The position numbers were made by a program, and so were the translations under genes. DNA of 64,000 nt from Microglena sp. YARC (taxonomy: Eukaryota > Chlorophyta > Chlorophyceae > Chlamydomonadales > Chlamydomonadaceae): NCBI GenBank assembly GCA_022414725.1, contig CM039463.1, positions 26,673,003 to 26,737,002 on the forward strand. The letters run 5' to 3'. The first letter of the stretch is position 1. Each line of letters opens with the position of its first letter. The notes beneath the pieces were generated by a model. The model was given only the letters and a program-made list of their open reading frames with translations, ran no database searches and had not been told where the DNA came from. Below, one piece after another: positions 29,501 through 39,404 of this stretch.

Positions 29501-32390
29501 TTTTTGCGACGCAAGTGTGATGCAAGTGTGATGCAAGTTCACCCCCAGTTTTGTTTTCACGACGCGGTGCGACTTCGCGCTGCCCTAAAAAAGGTTTAAG
29601 GACGCTGTCCCTGAAGGAGGCCTAAACCCAGAAAGGTAGCTAAAACCCACTTACTGAATTGCCAACAAAATCTGACGCGACTGTTTTGCTCAGGTGTGGA
29701 AGTTTTGCCGTAGCTTGTGATTCACCCCATTTTCGGATATTCTTTCCATGTTCCTTATACTTGCGGGTCAAAAAATGACGTGGCTGAATGTAGCTGAACA
29801 CAATTCACCCCATGTTCCTTATATTTGCAGGGCAAAAATGATGTGGCTGAATGTAGCCGAACACAATCCAGTGGCCTTCAATTTCTACAATAGCTACGGC
29901 TTCCAGACTATCCAGGTGGGTAACCAGGGATTATTTTTTCCGCTATATAGCGATCGCTAGTTTTTACCCCGTTTTGGAGAAATTATCGCTAAAAAAAAGT
30001 AAAAAACAATTGCCCCAACAAGCTACAAAAAGCTGTTAAAAGCTATAACAAACACTTAAATGCTGTCCCTGGAGGAGGCCTACAACCATAAAGCTAGTAA
30101 AACTCCACTTTCATATTTGAAAATCACTGTGGGTACCCCTTGCAAAACTGTTTTTTTCCGACGCCGCCTCGCCATTCTGTCATTGCTCTCGCTCTTCTCA
30201 CTCTTCTCTTCTTTCCATTTATTTATTTATGCATTCATCTGCATTCATGCATTTATTTACATTTACAACTTGTGTGGCTCACTAGACCTAGCTACCTGCA
30301 AATGTATCATAACCAGGGATTGTTTTTTTCAAACATGAAAGTTTTTTTTCTTCAGTTCTTTTGTTTCAGGCCTCCTCCAGGGACACCGTTTTTATATTTT
30401 TAAAGCTTTTTAGGGCCATTTAGGGCTAAACTTATTTTTGTAGCGATAATTTGGGCCAAAGCAGGGTCAAAAGTAGCGATCGCTATATCTAGCGGGAAAA
30501 ACAACCCCTGATCATAACTTCTACTGGACTAGACCTGGCTCACTTCTTCTTGAAGAATGAAATATTGTCCTATTGAGCTGCATGTATTTATCAACCAATT
30601 GACAAACTGTCAACCAACTAACAAACTATCAACCAATTAGCAAACTGTCAACCAACTAACAAACTGTCAACCAACTAACAAACTGTCAACCAACTAACAA
30701 ACTGTCAACCAACTAACAAAACATCAACCAACTAGCAAACTGTCAACCAACTCACACACTTACAAACTAACAAACTGTCAACCAACTAACAAACTGCCAA
30801 CCAACTAACAAACTATCGACCAACTAACAAACTATCAACCAATTAGCAAACTGTCAACCAACTAACAAACTGTCAACCAACTAACAAACTGTCAACCAAC
30901 TAACAAACTGTCAACCAACTAACAAAACATCAACCAACTAGCAAACTGTCAACCAACTCACACACTTACAAACTAACAAACTGTCAACCAACTAACAAAC
31001 TGCCAACCAACTAACAAACTATCGACCAACTAACAAACTATCAACCAATTAGCAAACTGTCAACCAACTAACAAACTGTCAACCAACTAACAAACTGTCA
31101 ACCAACTAACAAACTGTCAACCAACTAACAAAACATCAACCAACTAGCAAACTGTCAACCAACTCACACACTTACAAACTAACAAACTGTCAACCAACTA
31201 ACAAACTGCCAACCAACTAACAAACTATCGACCAACTAACAAACTATCAACCAACTAGCAAACTGTCAACCAACTCACACACTTACAAACTAACAAACTG
31301 TCAACCAACTAACAAACTGCCAACCAACTAACAAACTATCGACCAACTAACAAACTATCAACCAATTAGCAAACTGTCAACCAACTAACAAACTGTCAAC
31401 CAACTAACAAACTGTCAACCAACTAACAAACTGTCAACCAACTAACAAAACATCAACCAACTAACAAACTGTCAACCAACTAACAAACTGTCAACCAACT
31501 AGAAAACTGTCAACCAACTAACAAACTGCCAACCAACTAACAAACTGTCAACCAAGTAACAAACTGGCAACCAACTAACAAACTATCAACCAACTAGCAA
31601 ACTGTCAACCAATTGACAAACTGTCAACCAACTCACAAAACTGTCAACCAACTCACAAAACTGTCAACCAACTAGCAAACTATCAACCAACTAACAAACT
31701 GTCATCCAACTAACACACTTACAAACTAACAAACTGTCAACCAACTAGCAAACATGTCTTCATGTGCTACCTGCTCCAATTTGAGTACAGACGGTCAGCC
31801 ACCTAACAAACTGTCAACCAGCTAATCAACATGTCTTCTCGTGCTGCCTGCTTCAATCTGAGTGCAGACGGTCAATCAACTAACAAACTGTCGACCAACT
31901 AACAAACTTTCAACCAACCAACAAACTGTCAACCAATAACGAACATATCTTCTTGTGCTGCATGCGTAAATCTGCCTGCTTAAATTTGCCTGCTTAAATT
32001 TGGGTGCAGACGGTCCAGATTGGAAAGGGAGGCCTCAACTCTATCATGGTGTTCCCCCTCGAGCCAGTCCGCCCAACCCAACTCGGGGGAGGTTCAGGCA
32101 AGGGGAAGAAGAGCAAACAAGGTGGTTCAGCCAAATCGAAGAAGACTGGGGGCAGCAATGGCAAGGGCTTTGGCAAACCCCAAGCGATGGCCTCAAGCCC
32201 AAGCTCAAGGCAAGTTCAAGTTCAAGCCATGACCTCAAACCCAAGCTCAAGTTCAAGAAAAGTTAAAGCCATGGCCTCAAGCCCAAGCTGCCCAAGGAGG
32301 ATGACCCACAGCAGAGGCTTGCCACAGTTTGTGCGGCCTACCAGGAGTGTGGGGTGGTCATCAGGGGTTTCTTTACGGTGCTATTTATAG
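23057..32390 (+). CDS. GNAT-family N-acetyltransferase-like gene
   Basis: Likely exons: 23057-23224 (MDDEQLKQHIDVLPDELRAY..., 56 codons), 24461-24540 (ENGAYGFIIDDMHISWDELN), 25885-25964 (EERSEDEVPVAFIIAQLSRL), 26808-27121, 29831-29915 and 32010-32390. Exon 4 carries GVDFEFRRQGFGRQLLGLVQ, the R/Q-x-x-G-x-G/A acetyl-CoA loop of GNAT enzymes. Exon 5 gives WLNVAEHNPVAFNFYNSYGF, the family's closing Asn-x-x-A-x-x-F-Y-x-x-x-G-F motif. Exon 6 finishes with a Lys/Gly/Ser-rich tail. Phases agree for exons 3 to 6, but exons 2 and 3 do not join in phase, so an exon or boundary is missing there. The reaction is transfer of acetyl from acetyl-CoA to an amine; the substrate is unknown. The end of the last exon is also uncertain because a second frame over 32280-32400 looks more protein-like. 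Confidence 0.78.
23225..23560. repeat. Intron 1: tandem ATGGGGTCATGACAGAGTG repeats, then GT/poly-G
   Basis: About four units of 60 bp around GCATGGTTGTGTCCACATGG lie at 23290-23470. (TG)n and a poly-G tract follow at 23475-23531. Confidence 0.85.
23806..23905. mobile_element. hAT-type miniature element, 100 bp
   Basis: Inverted ends are TAGGGAACGGCAT (23806) and ATGCCTTTCCCTA (to 23905). The flanking 8-mers CTCTGAAG and CTCTTAAG match at 7 of 8. The interior is palindromic CATATGAT sequence. It is related to 25181-25380 and 36436-36581. Confidence 0.75.
23930..24475. repeat. Intron 1 tandem repeats leading into exon 2
   Basis: Three to four diverged copies of a 150-bp-class unit (GCCTCACATGAGCAGGAGC, GCTGAAAATGTTGCC, GCTACTAGGAGCACC). 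The final copy ends in the acceptor and first bases of exon 2 (GAGCAGGAGCGAACAGCTGAAAATGG), so the repeat includes exon-edge sequence. Confidence 0.75.
24541..25113. repeat. Intron 2 G-rich array with copied exon end
   Basis: A block of about 130 bp starting in exon 2 (CCTGGGATGAACTCA-CAACGACAGGTGAGAGG) is repeated at 24657-24780, including its donor and its GT/poly-G tail. GGGTGGG-rich sequence with several poly-G runs of up to about 20 nt continues to 25113. Confidence 0.85.
25181..25380. mobile_element. hAT-type miniature element, 200 bp
   Basis: Ends are TAGGGAACGGCAA (25181) and TAGCCGACCCCTA (to 25380). The flanking 8-mers GTTATATG and ATTATATG match at 7 of 8. The interior is a palindrome of ACTAATATTA and TATAT motifs. 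It belongs to the same family as 23806-23905. Confidence 0.78.
25545..25870. repeat. Tandem array of AGCAGCTTC-family element arms
   Basis: Three and a half units of about 92 bp, each with GACGCAGTCGCTGGCTG, GGAGCTGGCTGGAAGCTGC, TACGCGTAGCCC and AAATGAAACAGTGAAAAC. This is the right arm of the hairpin family amplified in tandem within intron 2. Confidence 0.85.
25985..26320. repeat. About 118-bp tandem repeat, three copies, intron 3
   Basis: Units contain GGGCTGTACGGGCAGG, TGTATGAAAAGAAAAG and GAAGCTGTCCAAA-GGGTCCTCAGACAACA. Confidence 0.88.
26335..26640. repeat. Diverged tandem repeat TAGCACTGGGTGTGCT, intron 3
   Basis: Seven or eight diverged units of about 38 bp. They are followed by a (CCAA/CCAC)n run at about 26728-26800 that directly abuts the exon 4 acceptor and probably serves as its polypyrimidine-like lead-in. 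Confidence 0.8.
27122..27780. repeat. Intron 4 start: GGTGGTTGTG array with four copies of the exon end
   Basis: (GGTGGTTGTGATG)n sequence contains the exon 4 end plus donor (GTGCAGAGTGTTGCTGAAGA, then AGCCAAGTGAGTGG) again at about 27219-27258, 27326-27358, 27411-27445 and 27540-27592. The last copy is the longest and begins CCGTCAGCTACTGGGCTTGG. Confidence 0.92.
27790..27925. repeat. (GCT)n trinucleotide array
   Basis: Mostly GCT with ACT and TTT interruptions, read as Ala/Thr-rich in one frame. It is intronic. Confidence 0.9.
28055..28465. repeat. 9-bp satellite ACTGATATA
   Basis: About 45 units of (A/G)CTGATATA. Because the unit is a multiple of three it stays open in frame on both strands (Thr-Asp-Ile repeats). 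It is intronic, with no sign of being translated. Confidence 0.93.
28505..29075. repeat. 90-bp tandem repeat, about five copies
   Basis: Units combine GTAGCTGACTCTGATCTGAT, GCACTTACCTTGTTGACATG and CAAATCCTTGTTGGAGACAT. Three copies are essentially identical. A short (GAT)n run follows at about 29065-29087. Confidence 0.93.
29755..29805. repeat. Partial copy of exon 5 upstream of the real exon
   Basis: TATACTTGCGGGTCAAAAAATGACGTGGCTGAATGTAGCTGAACACAA-type sequence repeats the acceptor and first 40 bases of exon 5 (29822-29870), but the AG of the acceptor is changed to GG. Confidence 0.85.
29925..30510. mobile_element. Inverted-repeat DNA element(s) with CAGGG ends
   Basis: A right-end copy at 30314-30510 starts CAGGGATTGTTTTTTTC and ends GAAAAACAACCCCTG, flanked by a perfect 8-bp duplication ATCATAAC (30306-30313, 30511-30518). 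A second left arm starts at 29925 (CAGGGATTATTTTTTCC, then CGCTATATAGCGATCGCTAG). It mirrors the right arm over nearly 200 bp, including GTCCCTGGAGGAGGCCT. An 8-bp duplication and these ends fit a hAT-like non-autonomous element, one copy being internally deleted. Confidence 0.8.
30595..31960. repeat. CAACCAACTAACAAACTGT satellite, 1.35 kb, higher-order
   Basis: A unit of about 19-20 bp is repeated some 65 times. A marker variant, CTCACACACTTACAAACTAA, recurs at 30751, 30957, 31163 and 31274. This shows a higher-order period of about 206 bp with one shortened block. It lies in the intron before the last GNAT exon. Confidence 0.93.
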
Positions 32391-33180
32391 CACAAGTACT
32401 AAATAAGTAAATAGCATGCCTTATTACGAGGCGTGAGGTTGAGGGCGCCAGCACATTCACTTGCACTGGGGTCGGACCGAGATGCTCAATTCGCGACGCG
32501 TCGCACGGGGGAAAACCGCAGATAGGAGGATGACCCACAGCAGAGGCTTGTCAAAGTGTGTGGACCCTACCAGGAGTGCGGGGTGGTCGTCAGGGGTTTG
32601 TTTAAGGTGCTATTTATGGCACAAGTACTAAATTATATACCTTGGTGTTTTGAGGGTTCTGCTTCAGTGTCCTTTGGGGTTGCTGTTAGATCAAAAAAAG
32701 CTGCTAATAGCACCTCAAAAGCTAGTATGAGCACCATGGTGCTACGTAAGGACACTGGTTCCTGGGCAGTGGGCTTTGAGACAGCTCCCGTTTGGCCACT
32801 GCCTAGTGGCTACAACTGTTGTAATCGGCAGTGTTCCACTCGGACTCAGATGACTCAGATGTCTCAGATGACTCAGATGTCAGAGTGGCACACTCTCAGA
32901 TGACTCAGATGACTCAGATGTCCGAGTGGCACACTGCTGATTACAACATGACATGATTGCTATCATCCGGGCAAGTTTGAACCCGGCGGCCAAGAAATGA
33001 TTCAGATGTCCGAGTGGTGCACTGCCAAGTGGCTACAACTTCGTAAGCGTAACGAAAGTTTTTTTTTTAAGGTGTGAAAGGTATTTCACCCCAGGAGGTG
33101 GGTCTCCCCACACAAACCAGCTACGCCGAGGATTCAGTTCGAATGGCGTTGCATAGAAAAGAGTAGGCGATACCAAATGT
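32391..33180. repeat. Copy of last-exon sequence and tandem repeats
   Basis: 32524-32635 repeats 32290-32402 (AGGATGACCCACAGCAGAGG, CTACCAGGAGTG-GGGGTGGTC, GGTGCTATTTAT-GCACAAGTACTAAAT). Then 32838-33030 has GACTCAGATGTC-GAGTGGCACACTG repeats. No further gene is supported. Confidence 0.75.
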
Positions 33181-33182
33181 CT

Positions 33183-34000
33183 CAGGGCTGACAAGCTTTG
33201 TATCATATGATGTGTAGTTTATCGTATATCGTACCATTCATAGGATATTGAACTGACATCGTACAATATTTCCGTGTTGAGAGGATATAGTTACATACTC
33301 AGCAAAAATCAATGCCGAGACTGAACAGCGCCGGGGCAGCTGGACAGTTTTATAACAGTGAGGGTTTGGGCAACATACCCCTCAGAACCTGGTCCAGGAG
33401 GTAACCTCCAAATAGCGTACGAAAAAGCAAATTAAAGGGCTTCACAAAAATCAGATCGAACTACCAAGGTATAGTGAAACTAGCGAAAAAGGTGTACATT
33501 GTAGAGGGGCTGAGAGTTGCCGAGGCCTAATAAGCGAGATTCTACAAGAAGACGTAACAGGACAAAAGGCACAGGATATCCACCACACAAATAAGGAGAG
33601 AAGTGTGTATAGAAAGATTACAAGGGGCTCATGCCATACATATTAAATTGGTTATTGACCTCCGTCCACAATCTGAGTCGTACCTTCTTGGGTCGCGTGG
33701 CCCAGGCCCCCAGGTAGGCACAGCTTTCTGCTCGCGCCTTTTTGCTCTTACAATTCGGAGGTCGGTTGTTCGATTCTCGTCAGGAGTACCTCGGCCTGGG
33801 ATTTCCTTGCACTGGGTCTGGGACTCTGGGCCTGGGAATTCAGTCTTTTGCCCTTTTTGATACGAAATTGTACGATTAAAGAGCACGATAATATCGTTAT
33901 TTTCTATCTTATTTAGGATTGGTTCATTTGACTTGATTTTATCTGTACGGAAATGTCAAGGCTATTACCTGTAATGCCGTTTATATCTGGCTGTAAAGAT
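33183..34000. mobile_element. Fragment related to the 572-bp hAT-type element
   Basis: It begins CAGGGCTGACAAGCTTTGTATC, close to the left end at 8590. It also shares the GATTCTCGTCAGGAGTACCT, GGGCCTGGGAATT and GGTTCATTTGACTTGATTTT blocks of that element in the same order. The interior is longer and no right terminus was found, so it is truncated or rearranged. Confidence 0.65.
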
Positions 34001-34830
34001 CAACAACACTGTCACTCGGGCGTTCTGTCGTTGTCCCAAGTTCCTTTTGATTCAATGATGACCCCTGCTACATTACATTAAATTGCATGTTAAAGTGTAC
34101 TTTACTCCACGAGGGTGTATGAGACTCTGTGCTAAATGACCACTTAGCAGTCCAGGGCTTCTTGTCTTGCTCTTCTACCTGTAGAGGTGAGGTGAACAAG
34201 TTCCCTTATGCCTGAGCTCCCTGTGACCACCAAGGTTGTTCTGGCGGACTCCAAAATCTGCACCATGAGACGCAGCCGGTTCCAAAATCTGCGTTTGAGA
34301 CGTACCCAGTCCTTCTGAGATGGTAAGGACCCTCAGTCCCTCACAAATCTGTGCCTGTGACGCAACACGCTGTGTGTCAACGCCGCTGGTAGTCTGGTAC
34401 CCACAACATGTTATAATACAGAAATGGTCTTGAAACCCCAGTTACGGGTCTACATTCGCTGATGATGCTTCCAAAGTCCCTGGTTTCCGTGGGCGGACTC
34501 AAAATAGCAGTGAACAGCCAAGAGTTGGCTGAAAAACCATGTTACAATTATTCATCATCGACATTTTCTGCGCTGCAAGATAAAAGTACTTGGGTACCAT
34601 ATAACAGTACAAATAAGTAAACCTTAAGAGGGTCTGGGTCAGGGTACTTCAGGAGGACCCCCAGCTCTGCTGCCTGCGACGCAACCAATTGTATAGCCTG
34701 CGTCCTGCGAGGCTGCGACGCAACGGACCCTTCCTTTTGGTCAGCGGGCCCTCCCCACGTTGCAGGTACATAAATACCGTGGATACAAGTGTAACTTGTC
34801 AAGTTTGACATCGTTTAACTTGAAAAGTCA
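34001..34830. other. Intergenic, no gene supported
   Basis: It contains CAAAATCTGCACCATGAGACGC-type short repeats at about 34250-34370 and one AGAGTTGGCTGAAAAACCATG piece of the dispersed family described at 58440-60360. Confidence 0.4.
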
Positions 34831-34832
34831 TA

Positions 34833-35243
34833 AAACTGTCGGTGTAGAGACCTAGACATGCCTGTGATCGGTATCAGTTCGAACCCTGCCACACTCCCTG
34901 GCTATTGCACGGGGGGAAGTATTGTATTCTGCAGACGGATTGACGGCGGACTGCCTGGATATAGGACCTCGTAACAATTATTCTTCAAGGATACTGTAGT
35001 CGCCAGTGCAGATAAAGCCCCTGGGCTGTAAAATACAAACACGCACATCCGCGTCCTATATCTACAAGAAGAAGAATTTTTACAAGGTTCGAAACGCCGG
35101 CACTTCGGCGTCTAACTATCTGCATAATACAATACTTTCCCCCGTGCGATAGCCTCGGAAACCAGGCAGTGTGACAGGGTTCGAACTCATTATAGACAAT
35201 GACCAATTATAGGCATGTCCAGGTCTCTACACCGACAGTTTAA
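34833..35243. mobile_element. Fold-back element with arms of about 120 bp
   Basis: The left arm (34833-34945) and right arm (35115-35243) are near-perfect inverted repeats. They begin AAACTGTCGGTGTAGAGACC and continue through GACATGCCT, AGTTCGAACCCTG and GCACGGGGG. The GTTCGAACCCTG piece in each arm is a perfect Pol III B-box-like motif. No 8- to 10-bp target duplication was found. It is probably a non-autonomous DNA transposon. Confidence 0.75.
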
Positions 35244-35614
35244 TTGAAATTGAATTTGAGACACCGACGGTTTAACGAATGCACAAATATCAGTTGAGGT
35301 TTCAGAACATATATACAAGTAGACTGTTGTAGCCACTACAAACGCAGTCTTACTACCAGCAGTACTGTTTTCGTGCTACACGGGAAACCACAGTGGCAGC
35401 CACATACATATGACAGCACTACAGAAGCAAGACGTGTAGAAGCCGAATTGCAGGCGCATAGAATCTCATAACAATTCTTCTTCTTCTTCTTCAAGAACGG
35501 GAAGCCCAATATGCTTAGGTCTTGTCACATCCTAAACGAGACATAATATCTTGACCTCCGCTGTAGGTAACAACGGGCCACACACCAACCTCTTCAGCTA
35601 CTTTGTTTCCCAAG

Positions 35615-36010
35615 GGTATTGCAGGGGTGTGTGTGGTGGGGGTGGGGGGGGGCTTGGAATTGAAAGACGGTGAGCAGCCCAGAGCTTGCTGAAAACCATG
35701 TAACAATCCAATCCAACCACTTCCGAGTTCCATATCCAGCCCTCTCCCCATGGCTTTCACAGGGGGTGGGGGGTGGGGGGCTTGGAATTGGAAGATGGTG
35801 AGCAGCCCCGAGCTGGCTGAAAACCATGTAACAATCCAATCCAACCACTTCCGAGTTCCGTATCCAGCCCTATCCCCATTGGTTTCACAGGGGGAGGGGG
35901 GGCTTGGAATTGGAAGACGGTGAGCAGCCCAGAGCTGGCTGAAAACCATGTAACAATCCAATCCAACCACTGCGACGTTCCATATCCAGCATTCTCCATG
36001 TTTGGCCTAC
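35615..36010. repeat. Tandem 125-bp-class repeat of the GAGCAGCCC/CTGGCTGAAAACCATG family
   Basis: Three copies carry GGCTTGGAATTG, AAGACGGTGAGCAGCCC, GAGCTGGCTGAAAACCATGT and AACAATCCAATCCAACCACT. It is inverted relative to the large array at 58440-60360. Confidence 0.88.
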
Positions 36011-36142
36011 ACAAGTCTTTGAATTGTCTACTGAACTAATTAACTTTTTCAAACACGGGTGGCCATCCTAACTGCAAAACGTTGTAAAAAGGTGTCATTG
36101 AGCCCAGCTGAGATGATGGTTTAATAATATTGTATAATTAAA

Positions 36143-36302
36143 TTATCACCGTAGCACGAACTCAGGGCCACCGTCGGTTAAACGATTGTTTGGGGCTCAG
36201 TTCATCAGTGCTTTTTCTTTTTAAGCCCTTCCTATACGGTTGGGCAAGTCCCTTTAGCCTATTTGGCCTAGCCCTTGACTGTAACTTACATACATACATA
36301 CA
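36143..36302 (+). repeat. SINE-like dispersed repeat, best copy
   Basis: It starts near TATCACCGTAGCACGAACTC, includes CCGTCGGTTAAACGATTG and GGTTGGGCAAGTCCCTTTAG, and ends CCTTGACTGTAACTTACATA with (CATA)4. It is shared with copies at 19068, 20088, 55728 (+) and 10777, 44306, 45662, 61918 (-). Confidence 0.82.
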
Positions 36303-36435
36303 TCGAATCTCTTTATGCAAGATGGCGAATATGGCTCATACGTTGGCCGCGGCTATGGAAACCACCTCCTAAGGTCATCCTATTGGGGCAATCTTTGATC
36401 TTTTCATATGTAACCTATGTGGGTAGGCACATGTA

Positions 36436-36581
36436 TAGGGACATATCATATGATGTTGACCAAAGGCGAGTATGATATCATATCATATCATACAAATTGC
36501 ATCCTGAGATATTGTACATCAATGGAAACTTTATCCATGTCAGACTGCCGGCATCATATGATACCAAATTGCTGTTCCCTA
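36436..36581. mobile_element. hAT-type miniature element, 146 bp
   Basis: Ends TAGGGACATATCATATG and TTGCTGTTCCCTA belong to the TAGGGAACGGCA family. The palindromic CATATGATATC interior matches 23806-23905. Flanking 8-mers agree at only 5 of 8, so the duplication is not secure. Confidence 0.55.
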
Positions 36582-36838
36582 AACAAGAAGCAATGGGCTG
36601 CCACACGGCTTAATAGGTGTCTATATCCAGTCCTGGGGTGGCAGCAAACAGTAAAAATGGCTGCATGCCTGCCAACATCATCAACGTTGAACTTTGGTTG
36701 GCAGTCGATAGGTAGGGAGAGGCTGGCTAGCACTCAGCTAGCTAGCCTAGCACTCGGCAATCCCAGTTGATGTCAAAGTGCTGGCTAGCTAAGTGCTGAC
36801 CAACTTCACCTTATATAGTTCATAGACCCTCCCTGTTA

Positions 36839-38087
36839 TTAGTTGGAAGTCACAAGTCCCTTCCTCCTAAACGTCTTCTTCACCTTGTCCATCGCCCCTG
36901 CCACTCGCGTGGAGAAGTTCTCGTTGTTCTGCTTCTTTCTCTCCTCCTGTGCGCCCACCGCCTTTGGATCATCTCCTGCTAGCTCGCCGGTCATCAGAGA
37001 GCTCTCCAGGCTTCGGTACTCATGGATCCTAGGTGGGAGGGAGGGGAGGTAGAAGTGGAAGGGTAAGAAGTGGAAGAGAGAGGAGGGAGGGAGGAGGGAG
37101 GGTGGAGGGAGGGAGGAGGGAGGGAGGAGAGGTAGAGAGTAAGAGGTGGAAAAGAGAGGAGGGAGGGAGGGAGGGAGGGGAGGTTGAGAGTAAGAAGTGG
37201 AAGAAAGAGAAGGAGGGAGGGAGGAAGGGAGGAAGGGGAGGTTGAAAGGCTGAGTAAGAAGTGGAAGAGAGAGGAGAGAGGAGGGAGGGAGGGAGGGAGG
37301 GAGGGAGGGAGGGGAGGTAGAGAGGCTGAGTTAGAAGTGGAAGAGGAGGGAGGGAGGGTGTTTGGCTACCATCTGGACTGTAAGAAGCAAACAAACAGAC
37401 AAAGAGTAAATCATATATAGTTAGCATGATGCCATTAGATCCTGAGAAACAACAGCTGACAGCTAAGTGTTTCAAAACAAACCCAATGCAGGTAATAATA
37501 AAACAAAAAAATACAGATAGTAATAAAACAAACCCAATACAAGTAATAATACAACAAACCCAATACAGGTAATAATAAAACACACCCAATACAGGTAATA
37601 ATACAACACACCCAATACAGGTAATAATACAACACACCCAATACAGGTAATAATACAACACACCCGATACAGGTAATAACAAAACAAACCCAATACAGGT
37701 AATAATACAACACACCGAATACAGGTAATAACAATAAACAATAATACAACAACCCCAATAAAGGTAATAATACAACAACCCCAATAAAGGTAATAATAAA
37801 ACAACCCCAATACAGGTAATAATACAACACCCCAATAAAGGTAATAATACAACAACCCCAATGAAGGTAATAATACAACAAACCCAATACAGGTAATAAT
37901 AAAACAAACAAAAAACAGGTAGAAATAAAAACAAGTGGACTGTAACAAAAAAAGCTGCCTTGAGCATCTCACCTGTCGTTTGGAGCATTGTACTCCTTAT
38001 AGCACGTCCAGGACATGTAGACAAGTACACTTCCAAATAGGATGATACTCATGATGATGGAGAAAACCACTCCGTAGTAACGTGGTG
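36839..38087 (-). CDS. 3' exons of a single-pass membrane protein gene
   Basis: Two minus-strand exons join in phase: 38087-37973 (acceptor GCACTGCAG, donor GTGAGATG) and 37028-36839 (acceptor CACCTAG, stop TAA). The first codes RYYGVVFSIIMSIILFGSVL followed by VYMSWTCYKEYNAPND, a clear transmembrane helix. The second gives a 60-residue cytosolic-type tail, RIHEYRSLESSLMTGELAGD, then KRKQNNENF-like charged sequence and a basic AMDKVKKTFRRKGLVTSN end. The gene continues upstream on this strand. The family is not recognised. The intron between them is the GGGA-rich and 29-bp satellite DNA at 37040-37930. Confidence 0.72.
37040..37345. repeat. (GGGA)n-type purine array
   Basis: GGGAGGGAGG runs alternate with GTAGAGAGTAAGAAGTGGAA units. 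It directly abuts the acceptor at 37029 and acts as its pyrimidine tract on the minus strand. Confidence 0.9.
37480..37930. repeat. 28/29-bp satellite AACCCAATACAGGTAATAAT
   Basis: About 16 units of AACCCAATACAGGTAATAAT + ACAACACA. On the minus strand it reads as Tyr/Leu/Cys-rich frames, which are artefacts. It is intronic. Confidence 0.93.
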
Positions 38088-38097
38088 CTGCAGTGCA

Positions 38098-38670
38098 CGG
38101 GTGGGTGGATGGGTGGGTGGTGGGGAGGATGGGAGGGTGGATGGGTGGATGGGTGGTGGGAGGGTTGATGGATGGATGTTGCGGAGGGAGGGAGGGTGGA
38201 TGTATGGGTGGATGCTGGGGAGGATGGGAGAGTGGATGGATGGGTGGATGGTGGGGAGGGTGGATGGATGGGTGCATGGATGGATGGATGGGTGAGTGGA
38301 TGGGTGGGTGGATGGTGGGGAGGCAGGGAGGGTGGGTGGATGGATGGGGATGGTGGGAGGGTGGATGCATGGGTGGATGGATGGATCGCGGGGAGGATGG
38401 TGGGGTGGGTGGGAGGGAGGGTGGAAGGGTGGATGTATGGGTGGAAGGTGGGGAGGATAGGAGGGTTGATGGATGGTGGGGGGGTGGATGGATGGTGGGG
38501 AGGGTGGAAAGGTGGGAGGATTGAGGGATGGGTGGATGGTGGGGAGGGTGGACGGTTGGCTGGATAGTTAGATGGACAGGCGAACAAGAGGACAATTAGA
38601 TGGATGGGTGGATGGTTGGTTGGCTGGATGGGTAGATGGACGGGCGGACAAGTGGACAATAAGATGGATG
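38098..38670. repeat. (GGAT/GGTG)n tetranucleotide array
   Basis: GGATGGATGGGTGGATGG-type sequence of about 570 bp. It starts directly outside the acceptor of the membrane-protein exon. Confidence 0.93.
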
Positions 38671-38726
38671 GATAACACTGTTTCTGTTTCAGGCTATGCA
38701 TGGCAGCTTCTATTCAGCTCCATCAG

Positions 38727-39375
38727 CCAGTCCCTGGGTCAGATGACACCCCTCTATACCACTGTTCCCTTGCCAGAGAGCAATGCGGTGCCAGAATTTC
38801 ACACATAACAACCTCCATGCAATTTGAGGAAGATAATACCCTTATACACCATGTTTCCCTGTGTGGATGATGTGTACCGTTTCTAGCCAAACCCTGCATC
38901 AGTCAGTCACTAGGTCAGATGACACCCCTCTACACCACTGTTCCCTTGGCGGAGAGCAATGCGATGCCAGAATTTCACACACAATAACCTCCATGCAATT
39001 TGAGAAAGATAATACCCTTATACACCATGTTTCCTTGGGTGGATGATGTGTACCGTTTCTAGCCAAACCCTGCATCAGCCAGTCGCTAGGTCAGATGACA
39101 CCCCTCTTCACCACAGCTCCCTTGCGGAGGGCAACGTGATGCCAAAATCTCACACAGAACTTTCTCCATGCAATTTGAGGGGGAAAAATATAACGCATGG
39201 ACGGGCATGGTGTTAAGGGGTCCCTTCCGCACGCCGCAGCTGGGGAAAGTCACCATGGCAGACGTAGTAAGTGTCACCCTCCAGGCCGTAGGGACTCCAT
39301 CATGCGACGTGTGAATCAATTTGAGGAAGATAACACCCTTACGTACCATGTTTCCCAGGGTGGATGATGTGTTCC
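38727..39375. repeat. 176-bp tandem repeat, three and a half copies
   Basis: AGATGACACCCCTCT recurs at 38741, 38917 and 39093. Units also contain CTCCATGCAATTTGAG and CACCATGTTTCC-TGGGTGG. A GGCATGGTGTTAAGGGG block at about 39207 resembles 54160-54180. Confidence 0.9.
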
Positions 39376-39404
39376 GTTTATACAGACGCCCAAGTGGAAT
39401 TGAA

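Noticed and set aside
30595..31960. CRISPR array
   Set aside because: Short direct repeats of 19-20 bp with no unique spacers of constant length, no cas genes, and an intronic eukaryotic setting. It is a satellite.
37029..38036. 335-residue Tyr/Leu/Cys-rich membrane protein on the minus strand
   Set aside because: It is a reading of the 29-bp satellite and the GGGA array, lying in the intron between two real exons of the membrane-protein gene.
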